Of a DNA stretch of 64,000 nucleotides, positions 1-11,698 are shown piece by piece (within the stretch, counting starts at the first letter, position 1; each line of letters starts with the position of its first letter). The DNA lies in assembly GCF_028769735.1 (NCBI RefSeq), contig NC_088179.1, forward strand, positions 2,914,001 through 2,978,000. Direction: 5' to 3'. The DNA comes from Zonotrichia leucophrys gambelii. Its lineage: Eukaryota > Chordata > Aves > Passeriformes > Passerellidae. The notes under the pieces were generated by a model that saw nothing but the letters and a program-made list of their open reading frames with translations, ran no database searches and had not been told where the DNA came from. Position numbers and translations under genes: made by a program.

Positions 1-1086
1 TAAGGGATTTGTGAATAACTCTCTGTACACACGAGCTTCTCCCCATCTGCTGGCTGAGCAGCGCCCAGGGAATGCCCTGGCACATCCAGAGGGCAGAGGG
101 GGTGAGGAAGGGCTGCTACACCCTTCCAAGAGCATCTTCCACCCTTTGGAAACCTGAGGGGTTCAGGAGGAGCCTGGGGCATGAGCTGCAGCTGTAAATC
201 TCTTCTTTTTCCCCAGCTCCCCAGTCAGTGGTGCACAAACTATTCCCTCCTAACTCCAGCTGTGCCTCTCCCAATACCTGCTGCACTTTAAAACAATTAG
301 AAGTTTGTTTCTTTTTCAATGTAACTACTGTGCTTCTGCAAAGATTGCAAAATAAATAACCAGGTTTGATCTGACAACAAATCTGTTGGATCAAACCACA
401 TGCCATCTCTAGGTTAAAAGTGATGTGATGGAAGTAATTCTCTTCTTTCTGGAGGAAAAGAGCTAAACCTTAGCCAAAGTCAGCCTCAGATGACACATTT
501 AACAAATATTACAGTCTCCCCCCAAAACCTGAATGAAGCACACACTCCCTGGAGTGCCAGGGGAGGGTGGATCTGATCCTCAGAAACCTCTTAGGTCCCT
601 GCGTTGTTCCAGCCATCCAGTGGGCTTGGAAGCACACTGTGAACCCAAAGGACTAAATTTCCCTTCATGGCAAGAACTGAAACTTTGAAGAAGCTTTCAG
701 TTTAAGTGTGGCCATCTAAATCCTTGTTGATTTTTGTCTGTGCAATCACCTCGAGGTCTTTTGGTTTATCTCCATCTTATTCTGACCTTCTGAGTATGCA
801 AACCTGAACTGGGAATGCACCAAACGTGGAATTTGCATGATATTTCCAGCTTGTCCTGCCTTTGACCTGGCCAGAAACAGCAGATCAGAGCTGCTTGCAG
901 CTTTCCAGCATTTCTCCTCTTGGTCACAATTGAGAGCAAGGAAATGCAGAGCAGACCAAACAAAAAAAACCCAACCAATCTTTCTTAGACTCTCAGAAGG
1001 GATTTGGTTCAAATCCAGTTGAAATGTAGATGAAAGTTCAGCCTGCTCATTTCATTACAGTTTGTTTACTTACATATAATTTAATT
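1..1086. other. 3' flank of the gene, nothing else recognised
   Basis: Downstream of the proposed stop codon. An ATTAAA lies on the minus strand a few bases after the stop and could serve as a weak polyadenylation signal; no AATAAA was seen nearby on that strand. A possible further exon at 750-808 was considered and set aside. Confidence 0.4.
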
Positions 1087-1126
1087 TCAATTTGTTTTCC
1101 TTTTTTCATCCAGTTTGTAGCTATCC
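1087..1126 (-). CDS. Terminal coding exon (candidate)
   Basis: Acceptor: TTTTATTTGTTGCAAG. In the phase left by the 1791-1889 exon the frame gives a short charged tail (DSYKLDEKRKTN) and stops with TGA. In another frame the segment stays open to a perfect GTAAGT donor at 1071-1073, so it could instead be an internal exon (1074-1126). The terminal reading is preferred because it keeps phase. Confidence 0.45.
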
Positions 1127-1790
1127 CTTGCAACAAATAAAAGAGACACCCATTATGAGAATAGCTGTCAGGAAAAGTTAAGCCCTGTATCAGTCTTCAT
1201 CTGCCTGGTGCCATACAAAGCATGAAAGAACATTATTTCCCCTGAAAAGCATGTGCCACATGGCTGAATATTGCATTGAGCCAGTTCTGTTTGATGGCTT
1301 CATGTGGGACTGAGCTATTGCACTGAATGCATGTTAAAGTCTCCAGCAGGTATTTGGAATAACTGTTCAAAAAATTAATATTATTCTGCTGTGGTTCATT
1401 TTTAATAGGCAGGGCACAGCAGTTGGATGTTTTAAAACTCTGATTTTAGCTGATTTTAATCCATGGCAGTAGAAATGAAGGGGTTTGGCTGTTTCTTTTG
1501 CCTTGAGTGATGTGTCAGCTTTTAGTGTGTCCTGCACCATCCAGAGAGAGCTCTGGGATGTGCCAGGGCACCAATGCATGGCTCACACTGCAGAGGGGAG
1601 AGCTGGGCTCAGCTTCACCTGAAAAATTATTGAACCTACAGTTCTTAGAGCTGATGCTATGCCTGGAGTGTTGTACACTCACCTTTTGGGCAATTCAAGT
1701 GTTTTACAAACAGCATCATTGCTGGAAGGCATAAACCAAAGCTTTACTTGCTGTTGGATCCTCCCTCAGTCATTTCATGTCATTTTATAC

Positions 1791-1889
1791 ATGTGGTTTC
1801 TCAGAATTAGGTAATACACAGGATCTTCAAACACATCTGGGAACTCCTGCTCTAAATCCTGGCTGTGATTGCTGATGTCAGACACCTCA
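1791..1889 (-). CDS. Internal coding exon near the C terminus
   Basis: Open frame rich in acidic and aromatic residues (QEFPDVFEDPVYYLILRNH). Acceptor CACATTTTCAAAG, donor GTATAA. It takes one base from the previous exon boundary and leaves two, matching its neighbours at 3203-3290 and 1087-1126. If the donor is not used, the frame stops at 1775-1777, which would make this the last exon. Confidence 0.6.
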
Positions 1890-3202
1890 CTTTGAAAATG
1901 TGTCGGGCCTTGACAGTAAGAAGCATTAAAAACAATGAACGAAGGGCACTTCAGCAGAGATTTTCAAGGGAGACATTGTACCATTGAACCAAAAAAAAAA
2001 AAACCTCTAAAAAGAAATAGAGAGGCAGCAAGGCCTGCAGAAAAGCAGGCCCTGTAGCCCTGATTTAAGGTGTAAGGAACTGTGTCCCTGCTCCTGATTG
2101 AGGGATGACTGCAATGGGATAGAAATGCTTGGGCTTTCAAACAGGCTTTCAGTAATGCAGGGCTGCATTTTGGCTATTTTGAAGCTGAAAAGGAATTTCC
2201 CTCTTGATCTCAAAGGGAGTAGGATTTCCCCTACTGTTTAAAACCCCTCATAATGAAAAGGTGCTTTTCTGTTTCACTTCTTGCTGTTGGTGAGGTGTTA
2301 ATCCAGCACTGTCATGGCCTTGCAGCTATTTTGCACATTTGCTGGGAATGAAGAAAAGGAGAAACTACAGTTTATGACCTATTTAAAGCCTGTTTGTTCT
2401 AATAAAACATGTATTTACAAACCAAGAATTTACAGCCACTTCTGGGATAGAAAATGGGGGGGAAAAAACCCCCATCTCTCCTTTCTTGCTCAGTGTCTAT
2501 GCAGAGTCTTGCCTGCCTCAGAGACTTATTACCTTAAAAATACCTGTATGGAGGGACTAATGTGGGGGATAACCCCAAAAAACCCCTATATAGAGAGACT
2601 AATGCAGGGATAACCCCAAAACCCATTGATTCATGAAGCTGGTGTAAATACATATTTTGAAAAACCATTTGTTCGGAGGCTCCCCCTTTTCAGAGACTGT
2701 TAGATTTTCCTGAAACCAGCAAAGAACTACTTTGGAAGAAAAAAAAAAAAACAGCTGTGGGTTTACAAGCAATTATTTTAGTCTGAATAATGTATAAAAA
2801 AATCCCAGCCTGGCTTCATTAGTTTTTCATTAGAAATATTATCAATTTTTGGCAAAATCAAAACTTCCTGACTACTCCTTTGGGCACAGGTCAGTTTCTT
2901 GTTTAAAATAAAAGATTTCTGATTAGTACTGCCCTGGGTCTCTGAAATGCCCAACTGAAATGTGCCTGGGGCAGGAGCTGGGGCTGGGGGCTGATTTTGA
3001 GGGCAGAGTTAGAGGAGGTTTGGCTGTCCCACACACCAGGGAACATTTCTGCTGCTTCACATCCTTGCTAGAAACCAGCCTCCACTGAAAATGCTTCCAT
3101 CAGCAGCAAGTTTTGCTGCTATCAAACTGAAAGAATCTTTTCAGAGGTGGATTTAGTGTTTTAAAAGTGATGCTGTTGTGCAGCAGCTCCTGCACAAATA
3201 AC

Positions 3203-3290
3203 CTAAAGGTGGGGGCTGCTCCTGTCTTGCAGAGTTTGTAAATGTGAATGATCAGGTGCTCACAGTGCAGGTCATTCAGCCTCAGCGTGT
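3203..3290 (-). CDS. Internal coding exon
   Basis: Acceptor GGGTTTTTGTGCCAGTTTTCAG, donor GTTATT (weak). The frame begins DTLRLNDLHCEHLIIHIYK and fits the one-base overhang of the 3554-3719 exon. The same frame stays open upstream to another good acceptor at 3364 and downstream to a stop at 3098, but only this acceptor keeps phase. Confidence 0.6.
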
Positions 3291-3553
3291 CTGAAAACTG
3301 GCACAAAAACCCTTTATCAGGGCCATATGCCCACCACATGATGGCCACCACATCATCACAACACTGATTAGTTAAAAAAGAAAGGAAAAATGGAGCTAAT
3401 ATAGTTTTTTTTTTTTTTTCTAAATGGTGATAACTATAGTCCATGGATAGAATTGCTGTTTGTACGACTGAAATCAGCTTTCTTCGTGCATCTCTTGCAT
3501 AAAACAATTATAAAAGAAGATTCTTAAGGGCAGGGTGGCTTGTTCTCTCTTAC

Positions 3554-3719
3554 CTCCTTGAATGAATAATGAGGCAGCAGGTTCTCCCACCCTCTTTCTC
3601 ATTTCCCTCAGATTTATTTCTCCAGCCCCATTCTGGCCGGGCTGCAGGGCCTGTTTCAGTTCTGGAGTGGCTGTGTTAGTCAAACACACAGCAGATGTCA
3701 GTGCGTTACAAAACTTGCT
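3554..3719 (-). CDS. Internal coding exon, 55 codons
   Basis: Very clear: acceptor CTTCTTTTTTTATCCTCAG, donor GTAAGAG, 166 bp open throughout. Starts SKFCNALTSAVCL and ends with an SLFIQG tail. Starts in phase 0, as required after the 12788-13000 exon; no further exon is needed in the 9 kb between, although small ones may be hidden there. Confidence 0.78.
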
Positions 3720-4423
3720 CTGAGGATAAAAAAAGAAGTTCCAAGTGAGAAAGTTAGATGGGAAAGAAAAAATGCAGGGACTGCAAAGCTCTGGAGCTGG
3801 GGAGGAGGTCACCCCTGTGTGTTTGACACTTCTTGTTAACCACTGACACTGGCAGCATCACTGCAATTTTCCAGCCTCTCCTGTTGAGCCCATCTAAAGC
3901 TCTTAAATCTCTCCCCCAGCCAGGTTTCCTCAACCTTCCCAGCTGGGTTGGGAAAGTGATGCCTGGGGATTCTTTCCCCCTTTGCACAATTCAGCCCCTG
4001 GAAGCGCAGCAGAGAGTGGCACAAACTGAGAGCATCTCTGCTGCTCTCTGCTCCTGTAACCAGAGGTTTTTTCCCTGCTTTAGGAAAGTCATCCCCAAGC
4101 TAAATATTTCCCTGGCCGGGGTGTCAGGGCTGAAGCAGAGGTGGGTCAAGGCACGCACACCCTAAAGCAGCAAGCCGGGAACAGAGGAGAGATCCCATTA
4201 AAGGCTGCCTTGTTTCCCCAGAAAGGAGAGCCCTGGAAAAACAAACAGTAAATGAACATCCCCGGGCCCGCAGGGAGCCAGGGGGTGTGAAGGGACCCTG
4301 GGGCCATCGGGACATTCCCGGGAGCCCCGCACGCACAGCTCAGCCTCGGCTGCCTCGCGTTGTGCGGGCAGATCCCGGGAGGACACGGGGATCTGTGGGC
4401 GCGGGGAGCCGCGGCTGCGGCAG
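3720..4423. other. Intron sequence, nothing recognised
   Basis: Unique-looking DNA leading into the GGGACAGA minisatellite. GC content rises and CpG becomes frequent from about 4,260, just before the repeat starts. Confidence 0.5.
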
Positions 4424-4965
4424 GGATGGACGGACACAGGGACACACGGACACAGGGACACAGCTCCGGCAGGGACAGAGGGACAGACGGAAAGACGGAC
4501 ACAGGGACAGAGGGACAGAGAGACAGGGACAGAGAGACAGAGAGACAGAGGGACAGAGGGACACAGGGACAGAGTTCCAGCAGGGACAGAGGGACACAGC
4601 TCTGGCAGGGACAGAGGGACAGAGCTCCGGTAGGAACAGAGGACACAGCACTGGCAGGGACAGAGGGACAGATCCCTGGCAGGGACAGAGGGACAGAGGG
4701 ATGGAGGGACAGAAGGACAGAGGGACACAGGGACAGAGCTCCGACAGGGACAGAGGGACACGGCTCCGGCAGGGACAGAGGGACAGAGCTCCGGCAGGGA
4801 CAGAGCTGGATGCAAGCACAAAGCTGCTGCAGGACAGAGGGACAAGAGGGACAGAAGGACAGAGCTCCAGCAGGACACAGGCACACAGCTCCAGCCCGAC
4901 AGAGGGACAGAAGGACAGAGCTCCAGCAGGACACAGGCACACAGCTCCTGCAGGCTCGCAGCTCC
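4424..4965. repeat. GC-rich minisatellite, GGGACAGA core
   Basis: Imperfect tandem units of 8-10 bp (GGGACAGA, GGACACAG) with interspersed AGCTCCGGCAGGGACAG variants. The array keeps long frames open on both strands (up to 273 codons, Asp-Arg-Gly-Thr or Ser-Val-Pro-Leu runs); these are artefacts of the repeat, not genes. Confidence 0.95.
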
Positions 4966-5615
4966 TGCAGCTCCTATGCAGGAAACTCCCAGGGCTGCCT
5001 TTGTTCGGCACAAGTACAGCAGAGTGTTTATCTTTCTTATCTGGGATAGGAAACCGATGGGAAATGCTGTGCCATATTCTCCACTGTTCTCCTGTCATAT
5101 CATTATAATGCATTGCACGAAGCAAAATCCTTTGGAAAATCAGCGAGGCTAATGAGAAGACAATCCCCTACTAGAAGGCACTTTTCCATCCAAATTCTGC
5201 AGGGCTGATGTGAGTAGCCATTGGTACAAAAACAAAAGATGAGCTAAATGTTTATGTCAGGAAAACACAACGCACCCTGAGTGTCTCATGGCATTAGGAG
5301 AGTAATTGTTACACAAGACTAATCTCTTTTCCCCAAATAACAAACCTAGGCCAGATTTTTTTTCAGACTTCAAAGAAAGAACACAGTAGGGCCAATCTAC
5401 TGCCAAATGGCTAAGTGGAATAAAAAAATTGTGATTTTGCCATTAAATACTTGATATCAATTCAAGAGGAATTTTTTTTTTGAAACAGTGATGTTATTCT
5501 ATACTGGAAAAGGATAAATTAGAATTTCAAAGGCTGTTAGTGGTCACTGGACAAGGAACTATGCACACCACAATGCACAGTTTGCAGCATTTTCAATATT
5601 TCCAATCCCAAACCC

Positions 5616-5617
5616 TA

Positions 5618-5667
<50 letters not shown>

Positions 5668-6072
5668 CAGATATATATTATATTATTATATTATATTATA
5701 TTATATTATATTATATTATATTATATTATATTATATTATATTATATTATATTATATTATATTACATATAATATATAATATATAATATATTATAACATATA
5801 TATTATATATTATATATTATATATTATATATTATATATTATATATTATATATTATATATTATATATTATATATTATATATAAGATATACATATCCTATAT
5901 ATATACATTAAACCTATATCTGGTTCAATAGATATATAAGTATAAATAAAAATAAAAATAAAAATAAAAATAAAAATAAAAATAAAAATATAAATATAAA
6001 TATAAATATAAATATAAATATAAATATAAATATATTTTCTACATATATATTATATATATATATATATATATT
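5616..6072. repeat. Compound microsatellite: TCTA, ATATT, ATATTATAT, AAAAT, ATAAAT, AT
   Basis: About 12 TCTA units (5616-5666) are followed by roughly 200 bp of ATATT and TATATTA units, a short unique bridge, then AAAAT units (5943-5990), ATAAAT units (to 6032) and an AT run (6041-6072). Six simple motifs lie end to end. Confidence 0.97.
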
Positions 6073-7767
6073 CTATGTGTTAGGAAGGTCAGCGTATTTT
6101 ATCCTGAACCAGCATCTAATGCCTTCCATTCTGCCAACAGAATTTTCCCTTGATTTACTACAAAGCTCACAGTATTCCTCTAAATTCCACTGTTTTAGAT
6201 TTTAAAAAAAGGCTCTGAATTAGATGGGAAGGCTGACACAAATGACATCTCTAAGGAACTTTCATTTTCTTAGGGAAACTTAATGAAGCTTAATGAAAAT
6301 GTGATGAAGGGAATACTGAGGCTGTGCAAGAGGTTGATAACAACACAGTCACTGCAAAAACTTCAGATTTTGAGGAATAGTTACCAGACCTAGATAGGAA
6401 CCAAAAATCCTTTGGAGGACAGTAAAATTCTCACTGGTTTCCATTTCTGCAGCACATGTTCCTCAGAACTGCCTACAGACACACACTCAGGAAATTATTC
6501 TGAATTAGTGTTTAAAGTGGATTAATTAATTGGCCTCAGCCTCCAACTTCTGCACAAGCAAAAGCTTTTGGGTTAACTAAGTTAAAAGCTGTTTAGAGTA
6601 CTCAAATTCTGAAAGGAATTTCTACAGAGGATTTTAGTCCTGCTAAAGTAATTTGCTTTAAATTCACATCTTCACTTAATTTGTTGAGGTTTTTTTAAAG
6701 CCTTCCTATGTAAATGGGCGCTACGGCAACGCAGAAAAAAGCAATTTGGATAAGTAAATTTGTCATTTTAAAAGTAAACAAAGAAAATGTTTAATCTCAG
6801 CAAGAGTTCCAGGATCATTACATGAGAGTTCTGTGAGCGATCTCTGTGCTGCTTTTTGCAGCCCATGTCAGTACAGCAGCAGCAAAATTCTGACACCAGT
6901 GTTCTCTGCAGGTATTTGGCCCCCAGTTTAACACTTGAAACTGTTTGCAGGTATTCCAGGCTTTTCAGTAATTCAAGTGAAACTCTATTATGTCACTTAA
7001 AGAACAAAAGTAATAATGAAATAATAATGGATAAAAATAATGAGGGTAAAGGAAGGTGAGCCCTGCCCAGGCAGCCCATGGGGGAGCAGGGTGGGTCAGC
7101 TCTGCCTGATGTCCACATGGACATTTTCCTCCGGGAAAATGCAGCCAGTTCCACAGGAAAACCTGGTTGGTATGGATCCCCCAGCAGTCACCAAAGTGTG
7201 CTAAATTCACTCCAATCAGCCAGCTTTGTTGTGGTTGAAATTTTTATTTTCTAGACAAATGCATCTCTCATGGCTTCTTCTTTTAGTTACTTCAAAAGAA
7301 ATGATTTGTGCTGATCTGTGTGGTTTGCAACACCTCACCCCAACAGCAGCACCCTCAAGATGTGATTTGAACTTTTTATTCCTTTTTGTGGAGCTGTTAT
7401 CCATGTCTAGAGAAAACCACCAAGAGAAAGCAGCAGTGCAGGTGTTGCTCCCTGACTGAGCTCATTTATCACTTTTCTCTACGCAGTGAAGGTGCAGTGC
7501 CCTTCATTTGCTGTCCCTGCTGCCCTGGGGGCTCGGGACATCATTCCTCTGGTACCCTGGGCCATAACATGCTGAAAACCAGGATTTAGCACCCTGCTCC
7601 CACTGGGAAACAACCTCCTCAAAAAAGACGCTCGATTTTGCTGCGAGTTTCTTACTTAAAAGAGGAGAAAATCCAGATTTCCATTCTGTGGGAACAGGCA
7701 CAGAAAAGGCAGCCAGCCCATGAGTGATACCCTGCTACACTCCCCTGCATTTACAGCACAGTTCAAG
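6073..7767. other. Intron sequence, no exon accepted
   Basis: Moderately AT-rich unique DNA. Possible 28-31 bp exons with good splice sites (near 6,180 and 7,640 on the minus strand) were not accepted because their phases do not fit the flanking exons. Confidence 0.4.
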
Positions 7768-8046
7768 GAGCTGGAAAAGAAGAACCTCCATGCCATTATT
7801 AGATTTCATCTACATATTAAGTTTCCCCTGCCTATTCCTTGTTGGAGAAAAGGGCTACACACAGACACCCCAGCCCTGGAATAAATAATAACAGCAGAAA
7901 AATAATAATAACAGAGCTGGAAAAGAAGAACTCCATGCTATTATAAGATTTCATCTACATATAAAGTTTCCTCTGCCTATTCCTTGTTGGAGAAAAGGGC
8001 TACGCACAGACACCCCAGCCCTGGAATAAATAATAACAACAGAAAA
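7768..8046. repeat. Tandem duplication of a ~134-bp segment
   Basis: Copy 1 (7768-7901) and copy 2 (7914-8046) both start GAGCTGGAAAAGAAGAA and end near an AATAAATAATAACA run. They differ at only a handful of positions plus small indels, so the duplication is fairly young. No coding content seen. Confidence 0.93.
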
Positions 8047-8679
8047 GGTTTGTCCCAGAAAATTCATTATCAGTTAGAAGAGCTGTAGTTATTACACTGT
8101 TTAGTACAGGAAGGAGGAACCTGAACACAGAAATCATCTTTAACTGGCTGTGCTTTCCAGCTGGATAAGCTTTTTAAAAAGCACAGAATCAGAAGTAGAA
8201 GCCAGAAGAAAGGTGTGCCACATTTTCTGGATATTCAGTATTCTATAGAAAGATTTCACTGGAGTCTTTCAAGCAGTATTAGGACAAATAAAAAGAAAAC
8301 AAGACTTTCTGTGGGTTAAACATCAATATAACACTTCTTTTATCTCAAATAAATTTAAAGTGGTCAAAAAACTCTTTAAAATGCAATGGAAATTATTATG
8401 GAAATGTTATTTGTTGCTTATAACAAAAATAGCATTTGCTGCTATGTATACAACCTGGGATGAGGAATATGGAAAACAGAAGCACTGGATTTCTTGGCTG
8501 CCAGCTGAACTCCTACTCAAACAAGGGATTCATTACAAAGCTGTGTTCAGTGGGTGTTAAACGTGTGAGTGGAAGCAGATATTGCAATTTGTGCGCCAGT
8601 GACAGTGCAGCACAGAGCAGCACAAGGGGGAAAAGGCTAGAGACTCCAAACCCCCAGAGGTCTTTGTGCTCCCTCTGAG
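8047..8679. other. Intron sequence, nothing recognised
   Basis: Unique AT-rich DNA between the duplicated segment and the 40-bp minisatellite. Confidence 0.5.
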
Positions 8680-9134
8680 GAGGGTTTGGAGCTCTGTGAG
8701 CTGGGTTTGGGGTTTTGTGAAGCACACAGATCTCTGTGAGCTGGGTTTGGGGCTCTGTGAGCTGGATTTGGAGCTGATTAAAGCACACAGATCTCTGTGA
8801 GCTGGGTTTGGAGGTGATTGAAGCACACAGATCTCTGTGAGCTGGGTTTGGGGCTGTGTCAGGCACACAGATCTCTGTGAGCTGGGTTTGGGTCTCTGTG
8901 AGCTGGATTTGGAGCTGATTGAAGCACACAGATCTCTGTGAGCTGGGTTTGGGGCTTTTTCAAGCACACAGATCTCTTTGAGCTGAGTTTAGGGTTTTGT
9001 CAGGCACACAGATCTCTGTGAGCTGGGTTTGGAGCTCTGTCAGACACACAGATCTCTGTGAGCTGGGTTTGGGGCTCTGTCAGACACACAGATCTCTGTG
9101 AGCTGGGTTTGGAGCTCTGTCAGACACACAGATC
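8680..9134. repeat. Minisatellite, ~40-bp unit
   Basis: About 11 copies of a unit built on AGCTGGGTTTGGGGCT plus CACACAGATCTCTGTG. Some units are half-units or carry GATTGAAG variants in place of CTGTCAG. Minus-strand frames through it (Pro-Asn-Pro-Ala-His-Arg repeats) are repeat artefacts. Confidence 0.95.
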
Positions 9135-9875
9135 TTGCCCAGGCATGCCAGGAGCAGGACTGGCAGCACTGAGCCCTGAAATGTCACTCACACTCGCTGT
9201 GGAACAGAAATTGCTCTGTAAGGAGTGACACAGCTCCTGCTGCCAGGGTTCCAGATGAGGACAGGAGTTAAGAATGTTAAGATGATGAGGACAGGAGCTC
9301 AGAACAGGCTCCTCTGCACACCCACAACTCCTGCAGCCAGCAGAGGTGGGAGCACAGCTCACCTGCTCTGCCATCAAACCCTGGCACAGCACTGGGCTCC
9401 CTGGCTTTTACAAGGCTGAAGGACAAGTTCCTCTTTCCACCAAGAAAGAGCAGGCTCAGCTTCACAAAAGCAAGTAGAAATCAGAAGGTCTGGGTTCACC
9501 CAGGTCTTAGCAGCAACTAATATTAAATATTGAATATTAATATTAAATATTTAATATTAAAAGAAATTAATCTATCAACAAAAATCACAGCTCAGAATAA
9601 TGTTCTGAAGTGAAGGAGTTCCATGCATGCAAGAGCCCAATTAGATACTTATAAAAATGTATGACAGCTGCTCTGAAAAAGCTGTATTTTTAGTTTTGTT
9701 GGGTATTTTTAAAATAAATATCAATGCCACAAAACTGTTTCCTTCTGAAGAGTGTATTTAAAAAAATAAGCTAAGCAAAATTGGAGCAAAGTACTATTTG
9801 GAGTAATTCAATTTATGCATAGTATATCAGTAAGACATTTGAAAGCCAAAATTATCATGTTATACACATGTGAAA
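9135..9875. other. Intron sequence, nothing recognised
   Basis: Unique DNA; AT-rich from 9,520, with short AATATTAA runs. No splice-bounded open segment was found. Confidence 0.45.
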
Positions 9876-9968
9876 GTCAGATATGTCTTAATTTAGAGTT
9901 ATATATGATATTTTCAATAGGAAATACTGAAAATATCATATATAACTCTAAATTAAGACATATCTGAC
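9876..9968. repeat. Perfect 41-bp inverted repeat with 11-bp loop
   Basis: Left arm 9876-9916 and right arm 9928-9968 are exact reverse complements across all 41 positions, separated by ATAGGAAATAC. Outside the arms, similarity fades quickly. Transcribed, this would form a long uninterrupted hairpin. No terminal duplication or transposase is visible. Confidence 0.97.
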
Positions 9969-10927
9969 ATTTACATTCATATAACAGAGGTATTCAGCAC
10001 CAGCTTTTCTTGACTCCATTATTGCCAGAGGGAGAAACAAATCACTTCATTCTCCACTTTTCAAGTGCAAAAATTTCCCCTCTTACAGGTTTCAGAAAGC
10101 CACCCAGGAGGGGCTGTCTGAGCAAACAGGGAGGAGCTGCCTGTGGGTCATAGAGCTCCACTGAAGTGAGACAGGGAATTGCTGCAGCTTCACCAAATCT
10201 TAAAGCTGTGCATGGTTTTGGGTTTGTCTGCAGCTGCCTTCTCCTGCTCTGGTGTTTCCACAAAGGATCCAATCATCATCACCCAATGAGTGCTGGAGGG
10301 AAAAAAGGGGCTCCTGTCAAACAGAACTCCTTAAACAAATTAGCGCAGGTTTTGAACTGGGCTTTGCAACCTACTGCAAAGATTCATGCATCAAATACAT
10401 TCAGATTTGTGAGTCAACAGGAGTGGAAAATGAATTAAATTTATTTACCCCTGAATAGAGTGAGGTTTGTGAAAATATTGGCAGGAGAAGTGTATAGTAG
10501 AGATCCTTATCACCGCAGTTCAATCACAGGTGTTTCCCCATATTACTGGATTATCTTTATCCAGAATAAATATTTAATGTTAGCATTAACAAAGAAAAGC
10601 TGTAGCTCCAACAACAAGCTCTGTGTATTTAAAACTCAGCGATGATTATCCACTTTAAAATCAATTGAATCACGAGTATTAAACAATTTTACACAACACA
10701 GCAAAGAAAAAGCTTCCAGTCCCCAGAGGCTCCATGAGCCAAGGCTGCAGCCAGCTCTCCCAGAGCTCCAGCCAATGCTCCTGGCTGCTTCTGCTTCCCC
10801 ACAGGGGATGTCCCCCCACCCAAGGGATGAGTTCCTGGAGCACATCCAGCCCTGCAAGAGAGGGCAGGGCTGTGCCAGCAGCTCTGGATGTCCTGCCCCT
10901 TGTGTGCCTGTGGCAGCCCTGGGTGAG
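9969..10927. other. Intron sequence, nothing recognised
   Basis: Unique DNA up to the first solo LTR. One weak exon-like segment near 10,545-10,600 (minus) was not accepted. Confidence 0.4.
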
Positions 10928-11309
10928 TGTGATGGTGCTCACAGGGGTTCTTGGATGAGTGAAGAGATGAGGATCTGACTCCATGTTTCAGAAGGCTTGA
11001 TTTATTATTTTATGATATATATTATATTAAAACTATACTAAAAGAATAGAAGAAAAGGTTTCATCAGAAGGCTGACTAAGAATAGAATAGCAAAGAATGG
11101 TAGCAAAGCTTCTGTCTCGGACAGAGAGTCCAAGCCAGCTGACTGTGATTGGCCATTAATTAGAAACAACATGAGACTAATCACAGATGCACCTGTTGCA
11201 TTCCACAGCAGCAGATAATCATTGTTTACATTTTTGTTCCTGAGGCCTCTCAGCTTCTCAGGAGGAAAAACCCTAAGGAAAGGATTTTTCATAAAAGATG
11301 TCTGCGACA
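10928..11309 (-). mobile_element. Solo LTR, ERVK-like, with 6-bp target duplication
   Basis: A 382-bp element with TG...CA ends, flanked by an exact GGTGAG duplication (10922-10927 and 11310-11315). Minus orientation is indicated by AATAAA near its 3' end. Same family as 26137-26506 and, more diverged, 18508-18877. A 6-bp duplication is typical of class II (beta-like) retroviral integration. No internal viral genes are present. Confidence 0.9.
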
Positions 11310-11698
11310 GGTGAGGGCAGTGCACCTTCCCTGGGTAAGGGCAGAGCTGAACCATGCTGGGATGGAGCCCCAGGAACCCTCTGGCAGCCATCAGTGCCCC
11401 AGCAGGTCCAGGGAGTCCAGCTTGGAGCAGAGCAGGGGCTGGGAAGGCTCAGGAGACCCCAACCCAACACCCCCAGAGCCTGGGGCACCCCTGCTGCCTG
11501 TGGGGGTCCCAGCTGTGGGTTTCTCTGGCTCTGCATTGAAGGCACTCCAGACAGCAGTTCCATTTGGGACTCAAGTGTTTTATAATCTCTTATCAGCAAA
11601 AGAGTCTCACTTCTGTGAGTTCAGCAGCTTTTCATTAGAAGGCACAAAATGGCCAACAATCTCTTGGTACAAGGTCTCAGTTTGGAGGTATTGAAGAT

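Noticed and set aside
750..808. Exon-like segment (FRFAYSEGQNKMEI) with GTGATT donor
   Set aside because: Fits only if 1074-1126 is internal; the terminal reading of that exon keeps phase with three upstream exons and is preferred.
4146..5125. Long open frames on both strands (up to 273 codons)
   Set aside because: They follow the GGGACAGA minisatellite; composition is pure repeat (Asp-Arg-Gly-Thr or Ser-Val-Pro-Leu) on either strand.
7500..7670. Two small exon-like segments with strong acceptors
   Set aside because: Their phases do not fit between the 12788-13000 and 3554-3719 exons, which join in phase without them.
8680..9134. Regular repeat array as a possible CRISPR
   Set aside because: No unique spacers: the whole unit repeats, and the setting is a vertebrate genome. 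The same applies to the other arrays.
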